NCBI GenBank assembly: GCA_949987705.1
Contig: OX465283.1
Location: forward strand, 89,223,313 to 89,287,312
Reading direction: 5' to 3'
Origin: Thereva unica
Lineage: Eukaryota; Arthropoda; Insecta; Diptera; Therevidae
Length of the DNA stretch: 64,000 nt
Below, piece after piece: positions 31,600-43,936 of the stretch. The translations under genes and the position numbers were made by a program. The notes below the pieces were generated by a model. It was given only the letters and a program-made list of their open reading frames with translations. It did no database searches and had not been told where the DNA came from. Each line of letters opens with the position of its first letter. The stretch's first letter is position 1.

Positions 31600-33286
31600 A
31601 AAGAACAAATCTGGGAAAATTGATTTTGGGAGATGACCGCCATGGACCAAATGATATATTGAGTATACTATATTGCCTATGGTGTTCTACTTATCATACT
31701 CTTTCATTTGATACCCATGTCGAAGGGGTTGTAAAGAAAATATTAATACGCCCTCTTGAGATGGCCGCTATGGACCAAACGATATATTGAGTATACTATA
31801 TTGCATATGGTGTTCTACTTATCATACTCTTTCATTTGATACCCATCTCGAAGGGGTTGTGAAGAAAATGGTAATCCGCCCTCTGGAGATGACCGCCATT
31901 TACCAAACGATATATTGAGTATACTATATTGCTTATATTGTTCTACTTTTCATAGCCTTTCATTTGATACCCATGTCTCGGGTGTTGTGAAGAAAATGGT
32001 AAACCGCCCTTTTGAGATGGCCGCCATGGACCAAATTATAAATTGAGTATACTATATTGCTTATGGTGTTCTACTTTTCATAGCCTTTCATGTGATACCC
32101 ATGTCTCGGGTGTTGTGAAGAAAATGGTAACCCGCCCTCTTGAGATGGCCGCCATGAATCTAAAGACACAGTCTATGGCATTGTTCTTATAATGCCCTTT
32201 CATTTGATACCAATGTCGAGGGGGTAGTGAAGAAAATGATCATCCGCCCTCTTCAGATGACCGCCATGGATCAAACGATATATTGAGTATACTATATTGC
32301 TTATGGTGTTCTACTTATCATACCCTTTCATTTAAATTCCATGTCGAGGGGTGTGAAGATAATGGTAATCCAACCTCTGGAGATGGCCGCTATGGGCCAA
32401 ACGATATATTGAGTATACTATATTGCTTATGTGTTCTACTTATCATACTCTCTCATTTGATACCCATCTCGAAAGGGTTGTGAAGAAAACGGTAGTCCGC
32501 CCGCTTGAGATGATCGCCATGGACGAACCGATATATTGAGTATACTATATTGCCTATGGTGTTCTCCTTGTCTTACTCTTTCATTTGATATCCATGTCGA
32601 AGGTGTTGTGAAGAAAATGGTAATCCGCATTCTTGAGGTGGCCGCTATGGACCAAGCGACATATTGAGTATACTACATTGCTTATATTGTTCTACTTATC
32701 ATACTCTTTCATTGGATACCCATTTCGAAGGGGTTGTGAAGATAATGGTCATCTGCTCTCTTGAGATGACTGCCATGGACCAAACGATATATTGAGTATA
32801 CTATATTGCCTTTGGTGTTCTACTTACCATACCCTTTCATTTGATATCCATGTCGAGGGGTTGTAAAGAAAATGGTAATCCGCCCTCTTGAGATGGCTGC
32901 TATGGACCAAACGCCTGCTTTTCTATTGAAATTTTGCTATAAACCTCACGGAGCCCGAGACCTTTCCTTCAGATATGAATTTTACACAGATGAAATGCCT
33001 CAAAGAACATGGGTCTTGCGTCGGCCGCCATGAATCGGTATATTGAGTCTACTACATTGCTTATTGTATTCTACTTATCATACCCTTTAATTTGATACCC
33101 ATTTTGATAGGGTTGTGAAGAAAGTGGTAATCCGGCCTCTTGAGACGGCCGCCATGGATCTAAAGATATATTTTGTATACTACATTGCTTATTGTATTCT
33201 ACTTATCATACCCTTTCATTTGATACCCATGTCGAGGTGGTTGTGAAGAAAGTGGTACACCGCCCTCTTGAGACGGCCGCCATGGA
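31600..33286 (-). repeat. ~128-bp satellite, right block (inverted)
   Basis: About thirteen units of the same satellite as 25600-26870, in the opposite orientation: GGCCGCCATGGACCAAACG, ATATATTGAGTATACTATAT and TTTCATTTGATACCCATGTC recur at 126-130 bp spacing. Some units are shortened. Confidence 0.88.
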
Positions 33287-34768
33287 TCATTTTAGTTTCA
33301 ATAGCGTCATGGCCTACCTATTGTTTGACAGCTGCGTAAATTTGAAATTTTCATTAAATGTAATGATTCAATTTAATGACAATTTTACATTTAGTTCAGT
33401 CAATCTGGCAAATGGATCTTGCAAAATCAAACAATTGGATGAAACTTGGTGGAGTAGGTAGGAAGTGATGTTAGAAAGTGACCTTGCTGAAGGCCGCCTG
33501 ATACTCGTGTGCGTTTTTGAAAAAACTCAAAAAAACTTCAAAAAATATTTTGAAATGGATTTATCTCGAAAACTAAGGATCTTACAAACAAATGTTTCAA
33601 ATAAAAAATGTAGAGGACATCGTTATCTACATTTTTTGTCATTGGTGCAACATTGTACAACAAAAAGTGTGCGCAGTAGGTGGCGCTAAAGTGCTCAAAA
33701 AAGGGTTTTTCACCCTTTTCACCCTTAAATTTTATTTTTTCAGCTACAATCCAAATGGGAAAATTGTTCCTTTCAAAATTACGAACAACTTTTATTTAAA
33801 CATTTTTTTCATACGACTTACCGTTTCAGAGCAGCAGCTTGATGAAGTATGGAAATCCCAATATTATGCTTGCACAAAGTATAAAGACAAGCAAAGTGCA
33901 TATAAAAGATGTAAATTTTTGTTTATAACAAATAAATATTAGTTTGAAGTATTAAAATTAGACATTTATAATACGTTTTCTATCATTTACGTTTCAAAGT
34001 TATAGTGTAGTGTATTTTATACTATACTTTCTTTGTAAAAAATAATAATTTCACAAAAGATTCAACTACTTTGAATATTTCATATAAAAGTATAAAAAAT
34101 ACGGATTATACATTTCTAATTTTGATAATTATTAAAAAAATTATTTGTTATAAACATTATTAATTGTTACATTCAAAGTTAAACAAAAATGACATCTTTT
34201 ATATGCACTTTGCTTGTCTTTATACTTTGTGCAAGCGTAATATTGGGATTTCCATACTTCATCAAGCTGCTGCTCTGAAACGGTAAGTCGTATGAAAAAA
34301 ATGTTTAAATAAAAGTTGTTCGTAATTTTGAAAGGAACAATTTTCCCATTTGGATTGTAGCTGAAAAAATAAAATTTAAGGGTGAAAAGGGTGAAAAACC
34401 CTTTTTTGAGCACTTTAGCGCCACCTACTGCGCACACTTTTTGTTGTACAATGTTGCACCAATGACAAAAAATGTAGATAACGATGTCCTCTACATTTTT
34501 TATTTGAAACATTTGTTTGTAAGATCCTTAGTTTTCGAGATAAATCCATTTCAAAATATTTTTTGAAGTTTTTTTGAGTTTTTTCAAAAACGCACACGAG
34601 TATCAGGCGGCCTTCAGCAAGGTCACTTTCTAACATCACTTCCTACCTACTCCACCAAGTTTCATCCAATTGTTTGATTTTGCAAGCAGACGCCTTTTTT
34701 TTCGCCAGATTGACTGAACTAATTTGCCAAACAATAGGTAGGCCATGAAGCTATTGAAACTAAAATGA
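33287..34768. repeat. 1.5-kb palindrome with ~630-bp arms
   Basis: The arms run from about 33287 to 33915 and from 34190 to 34768 in inverse order, with a ~275-bp AT-rich spacer. They are almost identical over their inner 520 bp and then show small indels. The mirrored ORFs of 116 and 123 codons are the same sequence read twice, lack any recognised domain and are probably not genes. Confidence 0.9.
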
Positions 34769-34942
34769 AGTGAAAATTCCTAAAATTACCATTTTTTTGT
34801 TTTTTCAGGCAATTTTTTAAATTTTTCTCTCCGTAAGAACCGTCCTCGTACTTCAACGAATATTCGAAAAAAAAAATTAGTCCAATAGGTCCAGCCGTTC
34901 TCGAGTTTTGCGCTTAGCAACACATTTAGCGATTCATTTTTA

Positions 34943-35088
<146 letters not shown>

Positions 35089-35163
35089 ATACATAGATTT
35101 TCATGCTTAGCTGAAAAGTGCGCCTTCTGTGCTAGAAGGGTTAACTCTTGATAAAGTTTTCGT

Positions 35164-35320
35164 AGAGGGCAAAAACGGTTTAGAGAGTTAATCCGCTTTT
35201 GCTCTAAGACTTTTGCCGTTCCGTTCTTGCTCTGAATAATAGTTAAACCATTTTTGCGCTGAAATGTTTTTATTCCTCTTTTGCTGCAACATCAAATATA
35301 ACCCGCTTTTGCTCTGAGGG
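35164..35320. repeat. Right subterminal iterons of the hAT composite
   Basis: About six copies of the left-end word, one as AGGGCAAAAACGG and the others inverted (CCGCTTTTGCTCT, CCATTTTTGCGCTG and degenerate forms). The orientation mirrors the left end. Confidence 0.7.
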
Positions 35321-35544
35321 TGACATTTCAATGTTGCATTCGCCACATTCACCTAGTCTATTCGCCACATGTATTCGCTAGTGGCGATGGTGTTGGGCAC
35401 CGCTGCTCTAGAAGTTGTTCCAGTGGATCCGAAGTAACCATCTCTTGGCTATTTTACTCTAGTTTAAGATTTACTGACGACTGCTACAAAAAAAAAAGTA
35501 GATGCATGTGTTTTATTAAAAAAATCATTCAATGTCTAATGCAA

Positions 35545-38035
35545 ATTATTATTATTATTATTATTTATTAGCATTGTTTGTACAAAAGAAAGATTCTTAA
35601 ATTAGTACAATAAACGAAGGAAAAAAAAATACAAAATGGAAAATTAACAGTAATAAAATAACCTACTTACTAACTAACATTAAAATATATCTTATAGTAT
35701 ACATAAATAATAATTAAGAAAACAAAGATAAAGTAAAAAATAAAGATAAAAACAAATTATTACAGAAAGAGCAAAAAGAAAAAAAGAGAGAAAAAAAAAG
35801 AAAAAGAGTGCAAGCAAATATGTAGATAGATGGATAGTATTTGCTCTTCAAGACGGTCTGCCCGTTAAGTATTCAAAAAGACGCCTTTTAAAAACACAGC
35901 TTGATTCAATAAATTGTAAACTATAAGGAAGAGTATTCCAAAGCAGAGCTGCATAAACAAAGTATGAACGTTGGCCTAGCATAGAACGAAACCGAGGAAT
36001 AATTACATTATTATTTCTACGCGATTGCGAGAACTGGAGGTATTCAGAGAGGTAGGAGGGTTTTCGCCGTCTAAGTATATCATGAAAAAACATCAGCAAC
36101 CTCAGGTCTTTATAAGTTTTTAAGGAACACCCCAAGACATTGTTCACAAAAGGCGTAGTGTGATCATACCGTCGTAGATTATAAATAAAGCGTATGCAAT
36201 CATTGTATGCGACTTCAATTTTCCGAGCACAAGAAGCGTCTAACGAGGGAAAGACTAAGTAGCCATGCATTAGATGGGGCAGGAGTAGCGCTTTTGCTAA
36301 GCGCAAACGAAGGGCGCAATTCATCAAGTTTCCATACAGACGGAGTTTCCTGAGGAGACAATAGGTTTTACTCACTATATAACGGATATGGTCACAACAG
36401 GTCATTTCATGGTTTAGAGTTACTCCGAGATTTTTAACACGATCTACACGCTGAATAGGATTGCCATTTAAAATGACTCTAGGAAAAACCAGTCTGGGGT
36501 TAACAGAGTGAGCTAAGACTAGATATTGCGACTTGCCTGGATTGAGTGATAGGCGATTAACCGAAGCCCAAAGAAGAACATTTTGTAAGTCCTCGGATAA
36601 TTTTCGCACTCCTGACACCAATTGGTCCATAGGCATAGAGAGGTACAGCTGTACATCATCAGCGTACATGTGAATTTTGGAGTTGTTTACTACTGCAGGA
36701 AGGTCATTAATGAATATACTAAATAGGAGAGGGCCAAGAATGGAACCTTGCGGAACCCCACAGCAGAGGATGGTAGAGGTTGAAGCACGATTATGCAGCA
36801 CTACCTGTTGCGAACGGTTATTCAAGAAACTATGCATAAGCTTGAGAGCAGATGAGGAGAAACTAAACTGTGTGCGGAGCTTTTCGAGAAGTAGGGAGTG
36901 GTCAACATTATCAAAAGCCTTGGAAAAGTCTAGTAGTGCAAGATAGCAGACTTGGTTCCCATCTAAGTAGTTTCTAATATCGGTCGTGATTTTAAGAAGT
37001 GCAGTATCACAGCTGTGAGATTTTCGAAAACCAGATTGGCATGGATTTATAAGCTGATAACGTTCACAGAGCTCGACAATTTGAAATGCAATCAGTTTCT
37101 CAAGAACTTTTGCTAAAAACGGTCAGATGCTAATAGGACGGAAGTCAGCAGGGCGCTCAGGGGAAGAACATTTGGCAACAGGGAGTACAAGGGCAGGTTT
37201 CCAAGAATTGGGAAATTTGGAAGTAGTAAGGCATGAGTTAATCAAATGAGTTATAATAGGTAATAGACTAGGTAGCAATAGTTTAAGAAATCTCGGCGAT
37301 ATCTTGTCGCTCCCTGTAGCATTCGATTGAATGCCATTTATAGCACATAAAACTTCAGCGTGGTTTACGCAGCGGAAACTAAATCCATTAGACGACGACA
37401 GAGGAATATGCGTAATACGGACAGAGTTACTTGAAGTAAAGTGGAATTCAGACTTTCGGCATCGAAGTCATGGGCTATAGGCTCTTTCTTTGATTGTACC
37501 CCTAACTTACTTAAATTATTCCATAGTTTCTTCGGTGGCAGAGTCGGGTTGAGTCGGCATGCGTAGAAATTTCGCTTGGCTTCTTTAATTTTAGCCGTGG
37601 TGATATTACGAAGTCGTTTATAAGAGTTTTTGGCACTTTCGGTTTTTAGTTTTACGAATCTTTTATAAAGAAACTCCCGCTCAATAATTAAGGACTTAAT
37701 TTCAGGACTGAACCAAGGCTTGGATTTTTCCATAATGGTTTTTGTTCGAGTAGGAATATGCTCATCAAACAAGGATTGCATAAGCCCCTCAAAAAACTTG
37801 GTCTTATCATTAACGTCAGTCAATGTGAAAATGTTTTCCCAAGGTAACCCCTCACAACATTCAACTAGGCTACGACGATCAGTGTTAGTAAAGTCACGGT
37901 AAGTAATTGTTTTAGCAGGTTGAGATTCAACTGAAATATTGCAACAGACATATAATAGATCATGGTCTAGGAAACTCTGTTTTGATAGAGTATTTAGTTC
38001 ACTCCAATTGAATTCGGTGAAAGTGAATGCTTCGC
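35545..38035 (-). mobile_element. 5'-truncated LINE with (TAA)n tail
   Basis: Minus-strand LINE whose 3' end is marked by a (TTA)n run on the plus strand at about 35547-35572. The 5' end stops at about 38035 against a (CAT)n microsatellite. No endonuclease domain remains. Confidence 0.75.
35848..38035 (-). pseudogene. LINE reverse transcriptase, interrupted
   Basis: The minus strand carries a linker between endonuclease and RT (residues before PADFRPISI), then LLDFSKAFDNVDH, GVPQGSILGPLLFSIFINDL and the active site MYADDVQLYLS, followed by a thumb region to the stop at 35848. Stops and a frame change separate the last 329 codons from the upstream 37365-38144 frame; one in-frame stop follows RPISI. 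The first ~30 residues of the upstream frame are translated microsatellite. It resembles CR1/Jockey-group RTs. Confidence 0.8.
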
Positions 38036-38382
38036 CATCATCATCATCAACACCATCGTCATCATCATAACCATCAGCCGTCAACACAACCGTTAGCAGC
38101 ACTATCGTCATCATCACGACCAGCATCACCATCACCCGCACCATGCGAAACTTCCCAGAAGCCAGAAGAGTATAAAAGTAAATTGGAGCAAAGCCTCAGT
38201 AAGAATACTGCTTCATTAATAGATGCGATGAAAAGCATTGCGGAAGACGGGAAAAATAAAATTCTACCCTCATGAGCGCATGTCAAATTTCATCGTGGGA
38301 ATGAATTTCATCATGGAGAAGAAAGAGCCAAAAAAATGGAAAAAGAATTGATGGAAGCTGCCCTAAAATATAAATATAATTA
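38036..38382 (+). pseudogene. Possible MADF/BESS-type protein C-terminal remnant
   Basis: After a (CAT)n run and a Ser/Pro-rich stretch, the frame reads SLIDAMKSIAEDGKN and stops at 38276-38278. Further downstream, in a shifted frame, GMNFIMEKKEP and then MEKELMEAALKYKYN end at a TAA. Helical C-termini of this kind occur in MADF-domain insect proteins (including Harbinger partners). That assignment is weak and no DNA-binding domain is present here. Confidence 0.3.
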
Positions 38383-38589
38383 AGCTAAAATTTAAATTAA
38401 ACAAAAAACACGTTAGTTTTTAACATAATCATTTTTGTTTTCGCTAGAAGAACGTTTATTAACTTCCCAGTATAGTGAAGTTATTGTAATCGGTCCGAAA
38501 ATCGAGACGAAATTTTCAACGTATTTTCATTTTTCAAGGTCTCAAGAGCATTTTAAGCAAAGATTTGGGTGGAAGTATGTGTGTGTGTG

Positions 38590-39210
38590 CGTACGTATGT
38601 GGTCATTTTTTCCTGCACGATATCGCGCAAACCAAAAAGAAAACGACTTCGTTGAGCTGTCGTTAGAAGCGTGTTAACGGAAATATGATCTAAAATGATT
38701 TTTATAAAATTTGGTCAAGCCGTTTTTTGGTTGAAGCGACATAAGTGATTTTTATACCTGCGCGATATCGCCCGAACCACAAAAGATATCGACTTACTTG
38801 AGTTGCCGTTCGAAGCGTATTAGCGACAATATGATTTGAAAACATTGTTATAATATTCGGTCGAGCTGTTTTTTGGTTTAAATGACATAGTGATTTTTGT
38901 ACCTGCACGATATCGCGCAAACTATAAAAGATATCAGGGGTACTCATGATCTGTGTTATTTGTGTTATTCATGTTATTTATGTTAAATAAATGTCATTTA
39001 CTAAGTGTTTTATTTTCGATTTTATATAAATAACACGAATAACACAAATAACACAGATCATGAGTACCCATATCGATTTAGTTGAGGTGTCGTTCGAAGA
39101 GTATTAACGAAAATATGATCTGAAAAGATTTTCATAAAATTCGGTCGAACCGTTTTTTTGTTTAAACGACGTTCGTGAATTTTTTACCTGCACGATACCG
39201 CGTTAACCAA
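38590..39210. repeat. ~170-bp tandem repeat, about four units
   Basis: Units contain ACCTGCACGATATCGCGCAA, GTCGTTCGAAG, ATATGATCTGAAAA and TTCGGTCGA, repeated at roughly 170-bp spacing. One unit is interrupted by a palindromic MITE (38936-39069). The whole stretch is AT-rich and non-coding. Confidence 0.75.
38936..39069. mobile_element. 134-bp palindromic MITE with ATATC duplication
   Basis: GGGTACTCATGATCTGTGTT is mirrored at the right end and the arms are about 50 bp. ATATC flanks it at 38931-38935 and 39070-39074, and the neighbouring tandem unit has a single GATATCGA at this position. Confidence 0.8.
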
Positions 39211-39334
39211 ATACTATATAGAATTCTTTGAGAGAAGAATATTAACGAAAAAAAGCCCTGAAAAAATTTCACAACATTCGGTCGACCCTTTTTTTTAAAT
39301 GGAAAAACAAATGTCAGAAAGACCCATTTTTATC

Positions 39335-40012
39335 ATTTCCCAGTGCATTCCAAAGTGTGCCAAAATGTCAATTCACACATTTCAATGACAGCTAACAATT
39401 TTTAATTGAAAATGGACGAAGAAATATTTATGCAAGATTTTATTAAAAAATAATAGAAACAATTATGAATTTAAGGCCAAAAGCACCCAAAAAACGATTA
39501 AGCGGCGGAGGATGCATCAAGCTTTGAGCTATCTTTTCTATGGCTTCTTTTAACATAAAAAATAAGGAAGAGTTGTGAATAATTTCATTTTGTTTAATTT
39601 TCAAAATTCCCGTGTGAATAGATAAAACTGTTTTTCATTATTTGTTTCCTTAATAATATATTTATTTTCCAAAATTATGAAATTTCTTTCTGTTTCTATT
39701 ATTTTTTCCGCCACTCGGTTTGAACACCCAAGGGCTTAAAAAATAATATTTTTCTCAAAACATTTGTTTGCTCTGTTTAGCTAAGCAATAAATTGATTAT
39801 TAAGTTACGTCTTTTCCCGTATTTTTTCCATAATTTATTGTTATTTACTTGTTTGCTTTTAAATTTATTTAGCGGCTGGTTTCGATTCAAGTAAAAAATG
39901 AAATGTTTAAAATAATTTACTCATTTCCATAGCAAACCGTCGAAAATCAAATTTACTAATTGAAATGAGTTTCCCATACAAATTGACATTTGAATTGCTA
40001 TTTTGGCACAGG
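39335..40012 (-). mobile_element. Truncated copy of the GTGCCAAAATAGC MITE family
   Basis: The sequence is the reverse of 47333-48054, sharing TTGACATTTGAATTGCTATTT and the GTGTGCCAAAATGTCAATTC end region. The left end is incomplete. Confidence 0.65.
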
Positions 40013-40339
40013 GCATAAATAGATAAGTTTTGCAAATATCTAATAAACTTGATGGAATGAGACCCGTTCTTAACAAAGTGATCTTTTTTGGGTGTTGCAC
40101 ACCGATAGCATTCCAACAAAACATCATTTATTAAAATCCGACAACCTTTAAAAATCGTGCAAAAATTGCGTTACCCTTTACAAATTAGAACAAAAAAATA
40201 GGATTGTTTTCCACGCGTTGTACAGTTTCAGGAAATTGCTGTAAAAAGAGCCTGTCAGTGAGTATTTACACGAGTCAGTGTCAGTAGCACTCCACGTAGT
40301 GTGAAAGGCCCATTAATGTTTCAGGGCAGAACAAATAAA
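40013..40339. other. Intergenic, nothing recognised
   Basis: No ORF or repeat ends visible. A weak stretch (CAGTGAGTATTTACACGAGT) near 40255 has no partner that I can find. Confidence 0.3.
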
Positions 40340-40549
40340 CTGTTCCAGACTCGAATGTGGAATCCCGCGTGAACAAGAATTCACCCAATTTATGTTTCTT
40401 TCTCATGTAAGAAAAAGTGGGGAAATTTTCACTTTCCTTCTTGCAGGAATTACCCGGAGGTTTTCGGTCCTGCCATTTCTTGCAAGTTGTCAATTGACAA
40501 TTTTTTGTATGGATGGGAGTAACTTAAAACGCGGCATACACATACAGTT

Positions 40550-41651
40550 CCTGGCCAAATTATTAGACGCACTGCAAACTTTCATGTAAAATATTAATTA
40601 CCGAATGATATTGTACCGTTTTCTTGTTTTAAATTGAATTATTATTTATTTTTATGGTAATACTACAGTATACCAGTACCCACCTCCGATTTTGATGAAA
40701 TTTTTACACAAAGTACAGTTAATTATGTACATTCCAACTGTGAAAACAAAAAGTGTCGCTCAAGTCCCGTTATCCTGTAATTCCACTCTAAAGTACCGTT
40801 TTTCCAATAATTGAACAGGTGATAACTCCTGTGTTATTTCACCAGTTTTGATGAAATTTACACACAACGTATTTGATGTGGACAATTTTTTGGTAAAAAA
40901 AAAATTGGGTCTCGTGTACCGTTACCTTTTTATTTAACTTAAAAGTACTAAGTACTTTAGAATAAAAAAAGGTACATCAACAAAGTCATTTTTTCCTACT
41001 TACAGACATTGCAGTGCTTTAAAAAAAAATATTTAAAAGTATTTTTTTAAGGAGGTGACTATTTAGACCGTGAGGCAGGCAGGCAGGCAGGCCGATATTT
41101 AAAAGTATTTTTTTAAGGAGGTGACTATTTAGACCGTGAGGCAGACAGGCAGGCAGGCCGGCCGGCCTGCCTGCCTGTCTGCCTCACGGTCTAAATAGTC
41201 ACCTCCTTAAAAAAATACTTTTAAATATTTTTTTTTTAAAGCACTGCAATGTCTGTAAGTAGGAAAAAATGACTTTGTTGATGTACCTTTTTTTATTCTA
41301 AAGTACTTAGTACTTTTAAGTTAAATAAAAAGGTAACGGTACACGAGACCCAATTTTTTTTTACCAAAAAATTGTCCACATCAAATACGTTGTGTGTAAA
41401 TTTCATCAAAACTGGTGAAATAACACAGGAGTTATCACCTGTTCAATTATTGGAAAAACGGTACTTTAGAGTGGAATTACAGGATAACGGGACTTGAGCG
41501 ACACTTTTTGTTTTCACAGTTGGAATGTACATAATTAACTGTACTTTGTGTAAAAATTTCATCAAAATCGGAGGTGGGTACTGGTATACTGTAGTATTAC
41601 CGAAACATAAAATTACTAAAAAAATACAGTGCGTCTAATAATTTGGCCAGG
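40550..41651. mobile_element. 1.1-kb palindromic Tc1-like element
   Basis: The ends CCTGGCCAAATTATTAGACG and CGTCTAATAATTTGGCCAGG are inverse; this terminal motif is typical of Tc1/mariner relatives. Arms of about 490 bp are nearly identical and meet at a GGCAGGCAGGCCGGCC centre. The left arm has an additional local duplication next to the centre. No ORF. Confidence 0.85.
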
Positions 41652-42099
41652 TACCACGTTTATAAGCGGAGTTTCACTCCCGGATCTTCAGTCCAAAGTA
41701 AAACTCCCGATGCGTTTATAAGCAATGGGAGTGAAAATCCAAAATACTTTCTGGTTTGAAATGACAGCTCCAAGCTCAAATTTAAAATCATAGCAAAGAC
41801 AAATTGTAAACCCAATGTTTAATTTAATGTATTTAAAAAATCAATAAATAAAGAAAAAAACTATTGTAGCAAAATAAAACACCCAGCTTCTTCTTTACTA
41901 AGTTTTCCCCCCTTGGAAAAAAATCTCACTCCAAGTCAGCGTTTATAAGCACAACATAAACCGGGATCGAAGTTTCACTCCAGCTTTTTCTTCGGGAGCG
42001 AAAATCCAAGTTCTGGAGTTTCACTCCCAGTTTATAAGCGGTGTTTCACTCCGGATCGAAACTTCCATCCGGAGGGAAACTCCGCTTATAAACGTAGTA
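41652..42099. mobile_element. 448-bp MITE
   Basis: ACGTTTATAAGCGGAGTTTC at the left is mirrored by GAAACTCCGCTTATAAACGT at the right. GGAGTGAAACTC-type words recur inside. It lies directly beside the palindromic element at 40550-41651. Confidence 0.8.
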
Positions 42100-42217
42100 A
42101 GGGACTGTAGGTTCTTTTACACGAAGAAATACGAAACAAAAAGTTTCCTGAAAGCTTGCTTCGTTTGATGGGGTGACGCACTGACATATAGAAATGGACT
42201 GCTCATCAGCAATTATT

Positions 42218-43070
42218 GAGGCTTGTTACACGGTATAACACTTTCTGCTGTAACAAACCGGTTTGTGCGTGTTATACGAATTTCACGATAAACTGACTGT
42301 TCTGCATTTTTTCGTGTAACAATTCTATTGTCTATGTAGCTGTGTACAAACTTTAAGTCATTTTCGTAGACCCCGAGCAACACCGAGAATGAAATTATGA
42401 TTGTGTTAGTGTGTTGCTCTGTGCAGTCGAGAATTTTTTGGGATGCACAAGTAACAAACTTCCCCGCGACCCCTTGCCTATAAAACCGGTTTATTGGAAT
42501 TATTGGAAGTGTTGATGGAAGAAATGTTATGCCGTGTAATACCCTTGACACACTGCAAAAACGAATGAACATTCTTCCAACTTCATTGGCTTTCAATGTT
42601 CATTCGTTTTATTAGTGACACACTGCATTTTTCAAGCATTTTTCAAAGTTCATTAGAACTGTCAAAATACAAACTATAAATAAACTGCCAAATATATGAA
42701 CTGAAAGTAATTCCATAGTTATTTATACTTTTAAATTTAATAAAAAATATTAATTGAGGCAGAGCAACAGTTATTTACAATAAACGCCTACTTTTTTTAA
42801 AAAAAATTAAAAATATGAATGACAGTTTGACAGTTATGTATTTTAGTTGGAAATTTTACTGGAAAGCTCATGGAAAGTTGTTCGATAATTTCCCAATTTC
42901 ACTTCCATCTTAACTGAATGAAGTTATTTTGACTTCATTCGATTGAATGACGAATGAAGTTGTTGAATGAACATTGGACATGACATACTGAGCACGAATG
43001 ATCATTCATAGCCGAATGATACTTCAATGTTCATTCGATGCTGCAGTGTGTCAAGGGTATAACTTGCCTC
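42218..43070. mobile_element. MITE with GAGGC-TTACACGG ends, interrupted
   Basis: GAGGCTTGTTACACGGTATA at the left, and the inverse GTTATGCCGTGTAAT ... TTGCCTC at the right, split by the MITE at 42542-43057. Without that insert it is about 335 bp. A truncated relative is at 6627-6781. The minus-strand ORF at 42213-42596 is element sequence. Confidence 0.75.
42542..43057. mobile_element. 516-bp TA-flanked MITE
   Basis: CCCTTGACACACTGCA and GAATGAACATT at the left are mirrored at the right (AATGTTCATTC, TGCAGTGTGTCAAGGG). TA lies at 42540-42541 and 43058-43059. GAATGAA words recur inside. Confidence 0.85.
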
Positions 43071-43328
43071 ATTCCCATACAAACCGATGGCACCAAAAAG
43101 GTATAGTGGGTATAGCTGACTCGCTCATCCATAAGCCCCTTTTTGCCCTGAACTGAAATTTCGATTATTTTCAGTGCATTCACTGGCAGAAGCAAAATCA
43201 CGAGTGCCAAAACTGAAAAGCGAAAATTAGACATTTCTCTTTGACAGTTCTCGTTGACAGTTTGCAAGACAGCTCCGATATCTTCAATTGGTTTTTTCAC
43301 TTGAAGTGTTTTAAAAGTTATTTTTAAG

Positions 43329-43936
43329 ATGAACATCGACGACATCATATACTTAGCGTGTCTAGTGTCCTGCATCTTATTCGGGCCATATTACACAAAT
43401 ATTAAAGATGATTCTCAGAGGAAAATTATCGGAACTGGCTTTGGACTTTTTATAGTTTTTGTGGTGTCTGGATTTCACATTTTGCAGTGCCTAATATCAT
43501 TCCCTATATGTGCTTTCCTTATTACACAGCTACATCCGAGGTTAGATAATCTTTAATATCAAGTTGAAAGCGGATTTAATCAGATTATATGTATTTGCAG
43601 ACAATGTCACTTGGCAAGCATGATATTCATGTTCAGCTATCTTGTATTCTTTCGGACAACGCGACTATTTGGATTTCCTGAGCCTCCGGGCCATACTAAT
43701 ATGATACAGAGATACTAACACTCAAGGTTGAGAAATTTCTTAGCACATTACAAATGGAAAAATGCCCTTTGGACTTAACTTGGTGTTTTTAGGTTGTTGG
43801 TGCCGCATTCGAAATCAATACGGCTTACAATAAAATTATACAACGCAATCTGGAGCTGTCTGGGAAGAATGATCAAACAAGATCTACAACCGGCGATGCA
43901 GCCAAGACTGAGAGTGATGCTAAAGGTGTTGAACGC
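43329..43936 (+). pseudogene. MBOAT7: MBOAT7-like (farjavit) 5' exons, fragment
   Basis: MBOAT7 is a membrane-bound O-acyltransferase that loads arachidonate onto lysophosphatidylinositol. Exon 1 (43329-43540) starts MNIDDIIYLACLVSCILFG and includes a second hydrophobic segment ending LHP. A GT donor follows, the AG acceptor is at 43599-43600, and the phase fits. Exon 2 (43601-43725) reads RQCHLASMIFMFSYLVFFRT and then LFGFPEPPGHTNMIQ, a segment conserved in insect MBOAT7. Compared with the duplicate at 43934 it has lost bases near 43709, so the frame ends in TAA. Exon 3 (from 43793) reads VVGAAFEINTAYNKI. The catalytic Asn/His region (later exons) is absent. This is a 5' fragment of a membrane protein gene. 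It retains introns, so it was copied from genomic DNA and not from mRNA. Confidence 0.72.

Larger units (their letters stand above)
31511..34940. mobile_element. Microsatellite-bounded repeat element
   Basis: A (TA)n run on each side encloses a unit that starts CTAGCAAAAACCCGCGTGCG and ends with CCAGCCGTTCTCGAGTTTTG and an AT-rich tail. The ends resemble a dispersed repeat class seen in many insects between TA microsatellites; I know it only by appearance. Inside are the inverted satellite block and the 1.5-kb palindrome. Confidence 0.45.

Noticed and set aside
33592..34512. Two matching 116- and 123-codon ORFs suggesting a duplicated gene
   Set aside because: They are the two arms of one palindrome read on opposite strands.
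38027..38275. His-rich N-terminus of a new protein
   Set aside because: The His run is a CAT microsatellite abutting the truncated LINE; only the segment after it might be a gene remnant.
42213..42596. 127-codon minus-strand ORF
   Set aside because: It starts and ends within the terminal repeats of nested MITEs and has no similarity to proteins I recognise.
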